Source: Bryobacteraceae bacterium (GTDB lineage: Bacteria > Acidobacteriota > Terriglobia > Bryobacterales > Bryobacteraceae). From it: a DNA stretch of 29,474 nucleotides. The stretch is from contig JANXXV010000263.1 of assembly GCA_025350445.1 (NCBI GenBank), positions 1 to 29,474 of the forward strand, given 5' to 3'. Under the pieces are notes generated by a model. It did not search any database and was not told where the DNA came from. It was given only the letters and a program-made list of their open reading frames with translations. Made by a program: the position numbers and the translations under genes. Below are positions 1 through 7,964 of this stretch, one piece after another. How positions within the stretch are numbered: position 1 is the stretch's first letter; every line of letters begins with the position of its first letter.

Positions 1-519
1 GAAATGTTGCTCAAGGGCTTACGTGACTATTGGGCGGTAAACGACGGCCGGGTCGAGCAAAATGTTCACATAGACTGCAACAAGGTTCTTGAGAAAACGT
101 TAACGTATCTGGATGCGCGAATTCAGGAAAGCGGCGCGCAGGTAACCCATGATCGTTTGCCCACGGTCATGGCGGAAGAACTGCCGCTGCTTCTGCTATT
201 CCAAAACCTCATCGGAAACGCGCTAAAGTATCTCCGGCCGGGCCATCCGCCACGGATCCACGTTTCGGCGGAAAAGGCCGCAAACGTCTGGAACTTTTCC
301 GTACATGACAACGGCATTGGCATCGAACCGCAATACCTGGAATCGATCTTCGCGCCTTTCAAACGCCTCCACGGAACCGAATACCCCGGCAGTGGGATCG
401 GTCTGGCCATTTGCCAGAAGATCGCCCAGCGTTACCGCGGCCGGATTTGGGTCGAATCCGTGCCGTTACAAGCATCCACATTTCACTTCACGATTCCGGC
501 CCAAGGAAATGAAGTATGA
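1..519 (+). CDS. Sensor histidine kinase, C-terminal part (5' end outside window)
   Basis: The reading frame is open from base 1, so this is the C-terminal 172 codons of a longer kinase. What remains is the end of the dimerisation helix region and a complete HATPase_c domain: N box (QNLIGNALKYL, about residues 67-77 counted from the ATG at 4), G1 box DNGIGI, F box APFKRLH and G2 box GSGIGLAIC. The ending resembles bacteriophytochrome- and PAS-type HWE/HisKA kinases paired with Rcp1-like regulators. The ATP-binding half would phosphorylate a histidine encoded upstream of the window. The stop overlaps the response regulator start (ATGA, 516-519), so the two are translationally coupled and probably cognate. 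The input signal cannot be inferred because the sensor part is missing. Confidence 0.9.
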   Translation, partial: EMLLKGLRDYWAVNDGRVEQNVHIDCNKVLEKTLTYLDARIQESGAQVTHDRLPTVMAEELPLLLLFQNLIGNALKYLRPGHPPRIHVSAEKAANVWNFSVHDNGIGIEPQYLESIFAPFKRLHGTEYPGSGIGLAICQKIAQRYRGRIWVESVPLQASTFHFTIPAQGNEV

Positions 520-926
520 ACGCGGCTAAGATTGTCCTGATTGAGGACAACTCCGCCGACGTTTTTCTGATTGAAATGGCGCTTAAGGAGAGTGGCATAG
601 TTTACGAGATGACCAGGTTCCAAAACGGCGAGGAGGCTATTGACTCTTTATGTCCGCCGCAGGGGTCAACCACAAACGCACTCCACCCGGACGTCATACT
701 CCTCGATTTGAACACTCCCAAGAGTGACGGCTTCGCGGTGCTTGAGAAACTGAGGCAGGCCCCGCACTTGGCCGGCGTGCCGATTGCAATCGTCAGTTCA
801 TCGCAAGCCACAAGCGATAAGCACCGCGCCGGCATTATCGGACGCACCCGCTACATAGAAAAGCCTTCGAACCTGGAAGAGTTTCTCACCACGGTTGGAC
901 AAGCGGTCAAAGAAATGTTGTCCTGA
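516..926 (+). CDS. Response regulator, single receiver domain (Rcp1-like)
   Basis: A 136-residue stand-alone CheY-like receiver with no output domain. Acidic pocket E10/D11, phospho-acceptor D64 in LLDLN, the switch Ser at S94 (IVSSS) and the conserved Lys K116 before Pro (EKP) are all present, so it should be phosphorylatable. The loop after beta-3 (LNTPKSDG) and the overall length match the Rcp1 family that partners phytochrome-type kinases. It overlaps the kinase gene by 4 bases. With no DNA-binding domain it probably acts by protein contact or in a phosphorelay. The start is fixed by the ATGA overlap. Confidence 0.92.
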   Translation: MNAAKIVLIEDNSADVFLIEMALKESGIVYEMTRFQNGEEAIDSLCPPQGSTTNALHPDVILLDLNTPKSDGFAVLEKLRQAPHLAGVPIAIVSSSQATSDKHRAGIIGRTRYIEKPSNLEEFLTTVGQAVKEMLS

Positions 927-962
927 CCAACCCATGTCCAGCCGCGTCCGTCTGGTGCGCGA

Positions 963-1002
963 GGCCAAGCCTGGCCGATCCAGTGAGATGAAATGATCTC
1001 AC
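963..1002 (+). terminator. Two tandem hairpins downstream of the two-component pair
   Basis: Two inverted repeats follow the response regulator stop by 36 bases. The first is GGCCA-AGCC-TGGCC (963-976). The second is GTGAGAT-gaaatg-ATCTCAC (983-989 / 996-1002), a perfect 7-bp stem. No T-tract follows, so this is not a textbook intrinsic terminator. It could be a weak terminator, an mRNA 3'-end stabiliser or an operator. Confidence 0.35.
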
Positions 1003-1037
1003 CTAGTATGCCGTCCCGGCTAATTCTTTACAGCGCA

Positions 1038-1191
1038 AGGTGGGGCAGACACCTTGTCTGCGCGCTCGCCCCCCAGCGAGCGCTCTTGCTCCCGTCGTCA
1101 ACTCTTACGGGGGACACGACATGCAGCCAGTCGAGCGTGGAACGGGCGAACCTGTGAGGCGCGGCGCAATGGTGACGAATGGCAGTGGTGA
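1038..1191 (+). pseudogene. Remnant of a MazE-like (SpoVT/AbrB-fold) antitoxin gene
   Basis: In one frame 1038-1055 reads R-W-G-R-H-L, matching the RWGNSL signature near the N-terminus of MazE antitoxins. The frame runs on without further family resemblance and hits a stop (TGA) near 1158. The TGG-TGA at 1186-1191, just ahead of the MazF-like frame, looks like the usual W-stop end of mazE but is out of frame with the RWG motif. The distance between them (about 51 codons) is too short for an intact 75-80 residue antitoxin. I read this as a decayed, internally deleted mazE. The case rests on a short motif plus position next to the MazF remnant. Confidence 0.4.
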
Positions 1192-1193
1192 GA

Positions 1194-1546
1194 GTGCCGC
1201 TCCGCGTTGAAACCCGCTGGTGGCGCTCGACTCCACGCGAGGACCTGAAATTCAACAGACCCCGCCGTGCCCGGTAGTCTCGCCGGACGAAATGAATAGC
1301 GTTGTCCGTACCGTCATTGTCGCTCCGATGACCACCGTCAAGCGGGCTTATCTCACTCGGGTGGATGCGGTGTTTCAGAAGAAGCGGGGACAAGCGGCAG
1401 TAGACCGGATTCACGCGGTGCACCGCCATCGGCTAGTGCGGAAGTTGGGCACCGCGCCGGTAAAGATCACGCAAGCCGTCTCCAGTGTGCTTGCGGCTTG
1501 TGTGCCCGCCAATAAAGCTTGTGCGATACCCGCGGGGCAAGCTTGA
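1194..1546 (+). pseudogene. Decayed MazF/PemK-family endoribonuclease toxin
   Basis: The frame from 1220 to 1546 encodes a MazF-like chain with the family landmarks in order: ALDSTRGPEIQ, VVSPDEMN, RTVIVAPMTT, FQKKRGQAAVDRI and RLVRKLGT. The expected N-terminus (M-P-x-R-x-E-x-x-W-W) is readable from a GTG at 1194 but in another frame, which implies a small deletion near 1218-1223. The highly conserved Arg of the K-T-R-P-C motif is Pro here (QTPPCPVV), and the DQIR-type motif reads DRIH. The last residues (from about ANKACAIP) do not resemble the family. Frameshift plus lost key residues indicate a dead toxin gene rather than a working mRNA interferase. Confidence 0.7.
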
Positions 1547-1575
1547 TACCATCTACGTTTAGCTGGAGGAGACCT

Positions 1576-2847
1576 ATGAGCAACCTGGTAAATCGCCGCA
1601 CGATTGTGAAATGGGCGGGCGCGCTGCCGGTCTTGAGTTCCATTGCGGCGGACCTGGCGTGGCAGAAAGCCATGGCCGCGGTAACCAAGGGGGCGGGCGG
1701 CAACATCTATTCGAAGATCGGCGTTCGCCCGTTCATCAACGGGCGCGGCACTTGGACGTATCTCAGCGGCTCCCTGGAGCTGCCGGAAGTGCGGGCGGCG
1801 AAACAGGAAGCAGCCCGGCATTTTGTGGACATCTTCGAGCTGCAGCGCGCGGCGGGCAAACGGTTGGCGGAGCTTTCCGGGGCAGAATCGGGTATGGTGA
1901 CGTCGGGCGCGGCGGGCGCCATGGCGTCGGCCACCGCAGCCTGTATGGCAGGGACGGATGCGGCGAAGATCTGGCAGTTGCCGGATACCACCGGCCTGAA
2001 GAACGAGGTGATTATGTTTGGCGGGCGGAGCGCGTTCGACAGCGCCATTCGCCTGACGGGCGCCAAACTGGTGGTGACGCATACGCATGATGAGTTGAAG
2101 AGCGCCATTAACGGTAAGACCGCCATGATTTATACGACGGCACTGGGCGGGCAATTAGAAAAGGCGCTGGCAATTGCCAAGGGTGCAAGAGTGCCGTTGA
2201 TGTTGGACGACGCCGCCGGGATTCCGCCCATTGAGAATTTGCGCACGTATGCCAAGCTCAACATCGATCTTTTTTGTTTCAGCGGTGGTAAGGGTCTGGG
2301 TGGGCCGCAGTGTTCCGGAATTCTGCTTGGCCGGAAAGATTTGATCGAAGCGGCGCTGGCGAATACCAGTCCCTGGGAGGGCGCGATCTGCCGCGCCATG
2401 AAAGTGGGCAAGGAAGAGGTGATGGGCTGCCTGGCGGCCGTGGAAGCGTGGAGCAAGATGGATCTGGTTGCCCTGAACCAGGAATGGAATCGCAGGGTGA
2501 AACGGATTGCAGCGCTAGTGGAAACAGTGCCGGGGGTGACGACCGAAGTGAAGATTCCCGAAGACGGCAATCGCTATCCGACACTGACCGTTCACTGGAA
2601 TGAAGCCGCGTGGAAATTTACGGTGGCGGACTGCGACAGGCAATTGCGCGAGGGCGAGCCGCGGATTGAAGTTCTGACGGCTTCGAATCCGAGTCTTGTA
2701 TCCGCGGTAAGCGAAGGCGATCCGAAGACGCCGCGCACGAACCACCTGCAAATTATCTCGCTCACGATGCAGCCGGGCGAGGAACTGATTGTGGGCCGGC
2801 GTCTGCGGGAGATTCTCAACGGGGCGCGGAAGAACGCGAAGGGGTAA
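1576..2847 (+). CDS. SelA-like PLP-dependent enzyme with Tat-like leader
   Basis: A 423-residue fold-type I PLP enzyme of the L-seryl-tRNA(Sec) selenium transferase/D-glucosaminate-6-phosphate ammonia-lyase family. The PLP Lys is K239 in FSGGKGLGGP, with the cofactor-contacting D211/D212 in MLDDAAG. I start at 1576 because GGAGGAG lies 5-11 bases upstream and the following residues form a twin-arginine-like leader (NRRTIVKWAG with a hydrophobic stretch to about residue 34). An in-frame upstream GTG-type extension lacks a site. The family is used for beta-elimination or lyase reactions on amino-sugar acids, not selenocysteine synthesis, in this context. The deacetylase-type amidohydrolase starts 5 bases downstream, a pairing known from other bacteria. 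The exact substrate is not determined. Confidence 0.85.
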   Translation: MSNLVNRRTIVKWAGALPVLSSIAADLAWQKAMAAVTKGAGGNIYSKIGVRPFINGRGTWTYLSGSLELPEVRAAKQEAARHFVDIFELQRAAGKRLAELSGAESGMVTSGAAGAMASATAACMAGTDAAKIWQLPDTTGLKNEVIMFGGRSAFDSAIRLTGAKLVVTHTHDELKSAINGKTAMIYTTALGGQLEKALAIAKGARVPLMLDDAAGIPPIENLRTYAKLNIDLFCFSGGKGLGGPQCSGILLGRKDLIEAALANTSPWEGAICRAMKVGKEEVMGCLAAVEAWSKMDLVALNQEWNRRVKRIAALVETVPGVTTEVKIPEDGNRYPTLTVHWNEAAWKFTVADCDRQLREGEPRIEVLTASNPSLVSAVSEGDPKTPRTNHLQIISLTMQPGEELIVGRRLREILNGARKNAKG

Positions 2848-2852
2848 TATCG

Positions 2853-4076
2853 ATGCGGATTGGTTGGTTCTTTTTGTTTGTTTTTAGCGCGGCGGCACAG
2901 CCCCGCTACGATCTGGTGCTCAAGGGTGGGCATCTGGTGGATGCCAGGAACAACATTTCCGCCATCCGGGATATTGGAATTTCCCAGGGGAAGATTGCGG
3001 CGGTGGCGGAGAATATTCCGGCGGGGGAGGGGCGGAAGTCGATCGATATCTCGTCGCTGTACGTCACGCCTGGGTTGGTGGATATCCACACGCATGTGTT
3101 CGCCGGCAGCATGGGCCGTGAATATCTTGGGGAAGACTGCGTGCGGCCGGACGGCTTCACGTTTCGCAGCGGGGTAACCACAGTTGTCGATGCCGGCAGT
3201 TCCGGCTGGCGCAATTTCGGCGAGTTTCGCGATCAGATCATCAATCGCTCGAAGACGCGTGTGTTCGCCATGTTGAATATCGTGGGCAGCGGCATGGGTG
3301 GGCGGCCGGACGTGGAACAGAACACGAAAGACATGGATCCGCGGAAGACGGCGGAGGTTGCCAAACGGCACAGTGACGTGGTGGTGGGAATCAAAGTGGC
3401 GCACTATGCGGGCCCGGAATGGATTGCCGTGGATCGTGGCGTGGAAGCGGGGAACCTGGCACATATTCCGGTGATGGTGGACTTTGCGACGTTTCGCCCG
3501 GAGCGCCCATTTCAGGAACTAGTGCTGAAGCATCTGCGGCCGGGAGATATTTACACTCACGCGTATTTGCGGGCGGTTCCGATGCTGGATGGGGATGGAA
3601 AACTTCTGCCGTATCTATTCGAAGCGCGGAAGCGGGGCGTTATTTTCGATGTGGGGCATGGCGCGGGTAGCTTTTCTTTCCGCCAGGCGGTGCCTGCGAT
3701 GCAGCAGGGTTTCTGGCCGGATTCGATTTCGACGGACTTGCACATCGACAGCATGAACGCCGGCATGAAGGACATGCTGAACGTGATGTCGAAATTCCTG
3801 AACATGGGGATGCCGCTCGACCGGGTGATTGCTGCGTCAACGTGGAGTCCGGCGAAAGAGATTCAGCACGAAGAGTTGGGCCATCTTTCAGTGGGCGCCG
3901 GCGCGGACATAGCGGTGTTGCGGTTGGTGGAGGGAGATTTTGGCTTCGTCGACTCCGCGAGATTGAAGATGCGCGGAACCCGCAAGTTGGTTGCGGAGAT
4001 GACGCTTCGGGACGGGAAGGTGGTGTGGGATTTGAACGGGATGGATAGCCCGGATTGGAACACGCCTACCAAATAG
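2853..4076 (+). CDS. Amidohydrolase/deacetylase-family metalloenzyme, secreted
   Basis: A 407-residue amidohydrolase-superfamily protein resembling the EF_0837/dihydroorotase-like deacetylase group. Residues 1-15 form a Sec signal peptide ending AAAQ. Metal-centre residues are visible: H79 and H81 in DIHTH, a candidate carbamylated lysine K181 (VGIKVAHY), H236 (DIYTHAY), H269 (DVGHGAG) and the catalytic Asp D295 (STDLH). The gene is 5 bases behind the SelA-like gene, almost certainly the same transcript. Family precedent and the partner suggest removal of an acyl group from, or ring opening of, an amino-acid or amino-sugar derivative before or after the PLP step. An export signal on such an enzyme is uncommon. 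Confidence 0.86.
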   Translation: MRIGWFFLFVFSAAAQPRYDLVLKGGHLVDARNNISAIRDIGISQGKIAAVAENIPAGEGRKSIDISSLYVTPGLVDIHTHVFAGSMGREYLGEDCVRPDGFTFRSGVTTVVDAGSSGWRNFGEFRDQIINRSKTRVFAMLNIVGSGMGGRPDVEQNTKDMDPRKTAEVAKRHSDVVVGIKVAHYAGPEWIAVDRGVEAGNLAHIPVMVDFATFRPERPFQELVLKHLRPGDIYTHAYLRAVPMLDGDGKLLPYLFEARKRGVIFDVGHGAGSFSFRQAVPAMQQGFWPDSISTDLHIDSMNAGMKDMLNVMSKFLNMGMPLDRVIAASTWSPAKEIQHEELGHLSVGAGADIAVLRLVEGDFGFVDSARLKMRGTRKLVAEMTLRDGKVVWDLNGMDSPDWNTPTK

Positions 4077-4083
4077 GCTTGGG

Positions 4084-4572
4084 TTAGTAGGACAGAACGA
4101 ACGTGATGTCGGCCACGGACTCCTCGAAATGTTCCCAGTCGTCGGTAAACGGATTGACGATTGAGTAGGGATCGATCAGATAGACAGTGGTGTTTCTGGG
4201 CGTCCCATCACCGATGAGTCCGTAAATTGCGACCGCGTGCTTAAAGGATTCCGGTTTTCCGGGATAATTGAAAAAGCCGAAAGCGGCTACGGGCCCTCTG
4301 CTCAGCAGTTGCGCCAGAATTTCCAGGGTGACGGATCTGCTCTGAAAGTCGTGCAGCCCGAGTTTCACCGCACGAGCCAGCAAGGGGACAGACGAATCTG
4401 GAAGGGTGCCGGCGTCCAAAGGAACCTTTGCCGACTGCGCCAATGACTTGACGTGGTCCGTGCCGGCAATGGAATGCCTGCGCATCACCATGGCGGTGGA
4501 AGCGGCCCAACAATCCTGCTTGTTATCGGTTCTGATGGTGGCGATGTGATGGCGAATGTCGACAGGGCCCAT
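4084..4572 (-). CDS. Papain-like cysteine peptidase (C39/AvrRpt2-type)
   Basis: A 162-residue protein with a plausible Cys-His-Asp triad of the papain-like fold: C21 in KQDCWAASTAMV (with Q19 as possible oxyanion-hole residue), H112 in KHAVAIYG and D134 in LIDPYS. This pattern matches the papain-like/AvrRpt2 and C39-like peptidases found alone or in secretion-linked loci. I chose the ATG at 4572; a GTG at 4608 would add 12 residues, and neither has a clear Shine-Dalgarno. No signal peptide is evident. It lies alone between plus-strand genes, so no substrate or partner follows from context. A stand-alone peptidase or a modified effector/immunity module are both possible. Confidence 0.7.
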   Translation of the reverse strand: MGPVDIRHHIATIRTDNKQDCWAASTAMVMRRHSIAGTDHVKSLAQSAKVPLDAGTLPDSSVPLLARAVKLGLHDFQSRSVTLEILAQLLSRGPVAAFGFFNYPGKPESFKHAVAIYGLIGDGTPRNTTVYLIDPYSIVNPFTDDWEHFEESVADITFVLSY

Positions 4573-4713
4573 GGTAGTGGTATTGTAATGCGCCCTGGGT
4601 GAAAACACCCGGATACTTGCGGCACTTTTCCCCTGATCCCGTCCGATTCGCTCCGTATCCGCGCCTTTTGCTGGGTTTCCCGTTTGGCAGGAGGATTGCC
4701 CTCAGATACCGTC

Positions 4714-6051
4714 ATGAGCAAAGTCGGGCGCCGGTCGTTCATTGGAAGTGCGGCAGTTCTGGGGGGCGCCTTCTGGGCCAATCAAGAGCTGGAAGCGCTG
4801 CCGCAAAATACGAATACCAGATCCAAGCCGTCGGATCTGAAAATAACCGACATGCGCGTGGTGAGTATCGCCCGTGCCCCAATGCCTTGTCCGCTAATTC
4901 GGATCGACACGAACCAGGGTATCTATGGATTGGGAGAAGTGCGGGACGGGGCGAGCAAGAACTACGCGCTGATGCTGAAGAGCCGGCTGTTGAACGAGAA
5001 TCCGTGCAACATCGACAAGGTCTTCCGCAAGATCAAGCAGTTCGGGGGACATGGGCGGCAGGGCGGCGGAGTTAGTGCGGTGGAGATGGCGCTGTGGGAT
5101 TTGGCGGGCAAAGCTTATGGTGTGCCCGTGTATCAGATGATCGGCGGCAAGTTTCGCGATCGAATCCGCTGCTATGCCGATACCACCGAATCCCACGATC
5201 CGAAAGAGTACGGGCGGCGCCTGAAAGCGCGCCGTGACGAGGGCTTCACGTGGCTCAAGATGGATCTCGGTATCGATTTATTGGACGGGGTGCCCGGTAC
5301 GGTGACGCGGCCTGCCGGCCAATCGACCGGCCAAGGCGATCGCACACAGCACATGTTCACCGGAACCGAGCTGACGCCAAAGGGCATTGCGAAAATGGGT
5401 GAATATGTGGCGATGGTACGGGAAGAGGTGGGCATGGAAGTGCCGCTTTCCGCCGACCACTTCGGTCACATTGGGGTCAATAGCTGTATACGCCTGGGCA
5501 AAGAATTGGAGAAGTACAACATGGCCTGGCTGGAGGACATGATTCCCTGGCAGTACACCGAGTTATTGAAAAAGATATCGGACGCGGTGGATATTCCGAT
5601 TCTCACCGGGGAAGATATTTTCTTGAAAGAGCCGTTTATTGAATTGTGCCGGAATCACGCTGTGGATATCATTCACCCGGACCTGGCGACTTCCGGCGGA
5701 ATTCTGGAGACGAAGAAGATCGGTGACATGGCGCAGGAGTACGGCGTGGCGATGGCGATGCACTTTGCGGGCAGCCCGGTTTCCTGCATGGCCAATGTGC
5801 ATTGCGCGGCGGCGACGGAGAACTTTCTGGTGCTGGAGAATCACTCTGTCGATGTTCCTTGGTGGGGCGATCTGGTGGAAGGGGTTGAGAAGCCGATTAT
5901 TAACAAGGGATTCATCACCGTGCCGGATAAGCCTGGCCTTGGCGTGACCTTGAACGATGATGTGGTGAAGCAGCACCTGCTGGAGCCCGGCTTCTTTGAG
6001 CCCACTCCGCAATGGAATGTAGATCGCACTAACGATCGTCAATGGAGCTGA
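4714..6051 (+). CDS. Mandelate racemase/muconate-lactonizing enzyme family protein
   Basis: A 445-residue enolase-superfamily enzyme. The N-terminal capping domain is followed by a TIM barrel with metal ligands D248 (SADHF), E274 (WLEDM) and E300 (TGEDI). K182 (WLKMD) and H350 (AMAMHF) stand at acid-base positions. These enzymes abstract the proton alpha to a carboxylate, typically to dehydrate or racemise sugar acids. Residues 1-29 contain a Tat-like leader (VGRRSFIGSAAVLGG). The ATG at 4714 is preferred; an AGGAGG at 4689-4694 lies somewhat far upstream, and a TTG at 4684 is possible. The gene overlaps the convergent gluconolactonase-like gene by 13 bases. The neighbours fit sugar-acid catabolism; the substrate is not predictable from motifs alone. 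Confidence 0.88.
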   Translation: MSKVGRRSFIGSAAVLGGAFWANQELEALPQNTNTRSKPSDLKITDMRVVSIARAPMPCPLIRIDTNQGIYGLGEVRDGASKNYALMLKSRLLNENPCNIDKVFRKIKQFGGHGRQGGGVSAVEMALWDLAGKAYGVPVYQMIGGKFRDRIRCYADTTESHDPKEYGRRLKARRDEGFTWLKMDLGIDLLDGVPGTVTRPAGQSTGQGDRTQHMFTGTELTPKGIAKMGEYVAMVREEVGMEVPLSADHFGHIGVNSCIRLGKELEKYNMAWLEDMIPWQYTELLKKISDAVDIPILTGEDIFLKEPFIELCRNHAVDIIHPDLATSGGILETKKIGDMAQEYGVAMAMHFAGSPVSCMANVHCAAATENFLVLENHSVDVPWWGDLVEGVEKPIINKGFITVPDKPGLGVTLNDDVVKQHLLEPGFFEPTPQWNVDRTNDRQWS

Positions 6052-7049
6052 TAGCCGTTCTTCACCATGCGGATGCGGTGCACGTTTCCGCCTTCCGTGA
6101 TGTAGAGCAGATTTGAATCGGCGCCCCGGCCGAAACCTACGTTGGTTGGCAGATTCGGGGTGGGGATGAACGCGCGTTCTTTTCCGGCGGGAGAGTAGAC
6201 GACCACCCCGGGCCGGCTGATGCGGCGGACGGCGACATAAAGGTTGCCCTCAACATCGGTGGTCAAACCGTCGGGGCCGTCTTCCGGCGTGTAGTCCACC
6301 AGGATGTTGCGAAACTTGGCGGAGCCGTCCGGCGCAAGATCATAGGTGAGCAGCGCCATGCGTCCGCGGGCGACGGGCACGGTTGCCGGAACGCGGCCGA
6401 TTCCGGTGGTACCGTTCTCGTTTGAGACCACATAGAGTGTGCGCTGATCGGGCGACACGCAAACCCCGTTGGGTTTTCCGGCATCGGTAATGATGCGATG
6501 GATCGAGCGGTCCGGGTCGATTCGATAGACAGCCTGGAAGGGCTGGTCAATCGGCTCATATCCCAGGTAGCGCGGATCGCTGAAGTAGATGCGGCCTTTT
6601 TCATCGATGGTCATGTCGTTCGGCGAGTTGATCGGACGGCCTTCGAACATGGCGGCGAGAATCTCGGCCTTGCCTGTTTTCATGTCGGTCCGTGTTACCC
6701 TGCGTCCGCCGTAGTCGGCGCCCTCAGCCGCCAGCAGACGGCCCTGGGCGTCGAACTTGAGGCCGTTGGACATGCCGCTAGGGGAGCGGAATACCGAGAC
6801 TTTGCCCGTCTTGGGGTCGAATTTCATGATATGGCCCGCCTGCATGTTTGAGGCGTGGGTGAACGTGACGTCGCTGAAGTAGATGGTGCCGTCGGGCGCT
6901 GAAGTGACGCCTTCGGTGAGGATGCCACCTGAGAATATCTGCTCCAGCTTCGCTCCGGGTGGCAGAATAGCGGGGTCTCCGGAAGGCTTGGGCTGGGCGG
7001 CCATGGGCAACCAGATGGCCAGTAGAAGGAAAAGCGCTGCGGGAATCAT
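6039..7049 (-). CDS. SMP-30/gluconolactonase-family beta-propeller, secreted
   Basis: A 336-residue protein with a Sec signal peptide (residues 1-18, ending MAAQ) and a six-bladed propeller of the SMP-30/gluconolactonase/LRE family. Candidate metal ligands are E46 (TEGVTS), N144 (NSPNDM), possibly N194 (GKPNGVC) and D260 (DGPDGLT). Members hydrolyse sugar lactones to sugar acids, which fits the dehydratase/racemase next to it. Its 3' end overlaps that convergent gene. The FNR-like gene ends 51 bases upstream on the same strand, so read-through from the rnf operon is conceivable, but functionally it belongs with the sugar-acid genes. Confidence 0.87.
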   Translation of the reverse strand: MIPAALFLLLAIWLPMAAQPKPSGDPAILPPGAKLEQIFSGGILTEGVTSAPDGTIYFSDVTFTHASNMQAGHIMKFDPKTGKVSVFRSPSGMSNGLKFDAQGRLLAAEGADYGGRRVTRTDMKTGKAEILAAMFEGRPINSPNDMTIDEKGRIYFSDPRYLGYEPIDQPFQAVYRIDPDRSIHRIITDAGKPNGVCVSPDQRTLYVVSNENGTTGIGRVPATVPVARGRMALLTYDLAPDGSAKFRNILVDYTPEDGPDGLTTDVEGNLYVAVRRISRPGVVVYSPAGKERAFIPTPNLPTNVGFGRGADSNLLYITEGGNVHRIRMVKNGYQLH

Positions 7050-7100
7050 CGGCTATGAATCCTATCACACTGTCCAAGTCCTCTTGGGCGGCGCGTGCGA

Positions 7101-7964
7101 TTATTCGTAGAGGAGTTCGGACAGGCGCCCCTCCGACATCAAGGCATAGCGGGTTTCATGCCATGCCTTTTCCGAACCAGCTTCAACGATCATTGCTTTC
7201 TCGAATTTCTTAGAGGCGTCCACAAGCCCCGCAATGTAGACGTAGGTTCTGGGATGCTGAATCAGATCCCACGCCTCGTGCGAATTCTCGAGCAGCACGC
7301 GGTCGAGAGCAGGCGCGACATCAAAGTGCGGGCGCGGACTGACGGCCTCGAATGCCTTGAAGGATTTCTCGTCGTAGTACAGCGCCAGGTCTCTCCGTAT
7401 TTCGTTTTGGTACAGTAACTCCATTCCGGCGTTGGCTCCGTAGAAGAGCCGGACCTTTCCCTGCCAGCCGCCGCGCTTTTCGTAGATATGGCGGACAAAG
7501 GCGCGGAACGGGGCGATGCCGGTACCCACGCCGATCATCAGCAGGTTGCAGGTGTCGTCTTCCGGGACTTGGAACCGGGAGCCGTACGGTCCGGTGATCT
7601 GGATGGAATCGCCGGGTGAGGCGTCGCAAAGATAGTTGGACGCTTTGCCGGGATAGCGTTCTCCACTGATGTCGTCGATGTAGTAGCAGCGCCGGACACA
7701 AATAGAGATGGCGCCCTGGCGGCCATACTCACCTTCGCGCGGGCTGGCGATGGAGTACAGGCGCAGATGGTTTCTGTTGCCGAACTCGTGGGGGCCTGGC
7801 ACCAGGACGCCGACGCTTTGCCCCTCACGAAAGCTGAATTCCGGCACGGGCAACTGCAGCACCATATGCCGGACTTCTGCTTCCCAATCGGCGGGAGTGA
7901 TTCGTTCGCTGCTGACCAGCGTTGCCGTATAGGGACGGCTGACATCGTATTCGGACAAGTTCAT
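7101..7964 (-). CDS. Ferredoxin-NADP(+) reductase-like flavoprotein
   Basis: A 287-residue protein of the plant-type FNR fold. The FAD-binding barrel carries RLYS (residues 68-71) and the phosphate-loop region GKASNYLCDASPGD (106-119). The NAD(P) domain begins GVGTGIAPFRAF (145-156), and the chain ends in an aromatic residue (LLYE) as in FNRs that stack the C-terminus on FAD. It would transfer electrons between reduced ferredoxin and NAD(P)H. It is the last gene of the rnf operon, overlapping the small Cys-rich gene by ATGA. That suggests a second, non-ion-pumping route from the ferredoxin pool to pyridine nucleotide beside Rnf. NADP versus NAD preference cannot be read off securely. Confidence 0.85.
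   Translation of the reverse strand: MNLSEYDVSRPYTATLVSSERITPADWEAEVRHMVLQLPVPEFSFREGQSVGVLVPGPHEFGNRNHLRLYSIASPREGEYGRQGAISICVRRCYYIDDISGERYPGKASNYLCDASPGDSIQITGPYGSRFQVPEDDTCNLLMIGVGTGIAPFRAFVRHIYEKRGGWQGKVRLFYGANAGMELLYQNEIRRDLALYYDEKSFKAFEAVSPRPHFDVAPALDRVLLENSHEAWDLIQHPRTYVYIAGLVDASKKFEKAMIVEAGSEKAWHETRYALMSEGRLSELLYE

Noticed and set aside
1028..1429. A 133-codon minus-strand frame in the gap after the response regulator
   Set aside because: It is antisense to the MazF-like remnant, whose conserved motifs show the plus strand is the coding one.
1576..2847. Selenocysteine synthase (SelA) as the function of the PLP enzyme
   Set aside because: The protein has a Tat-like leader and is paired with a deacetylase-type amidohydrolase; no selB or tRNA(Sec) is present, so the lyase-type branch of the family fits better.
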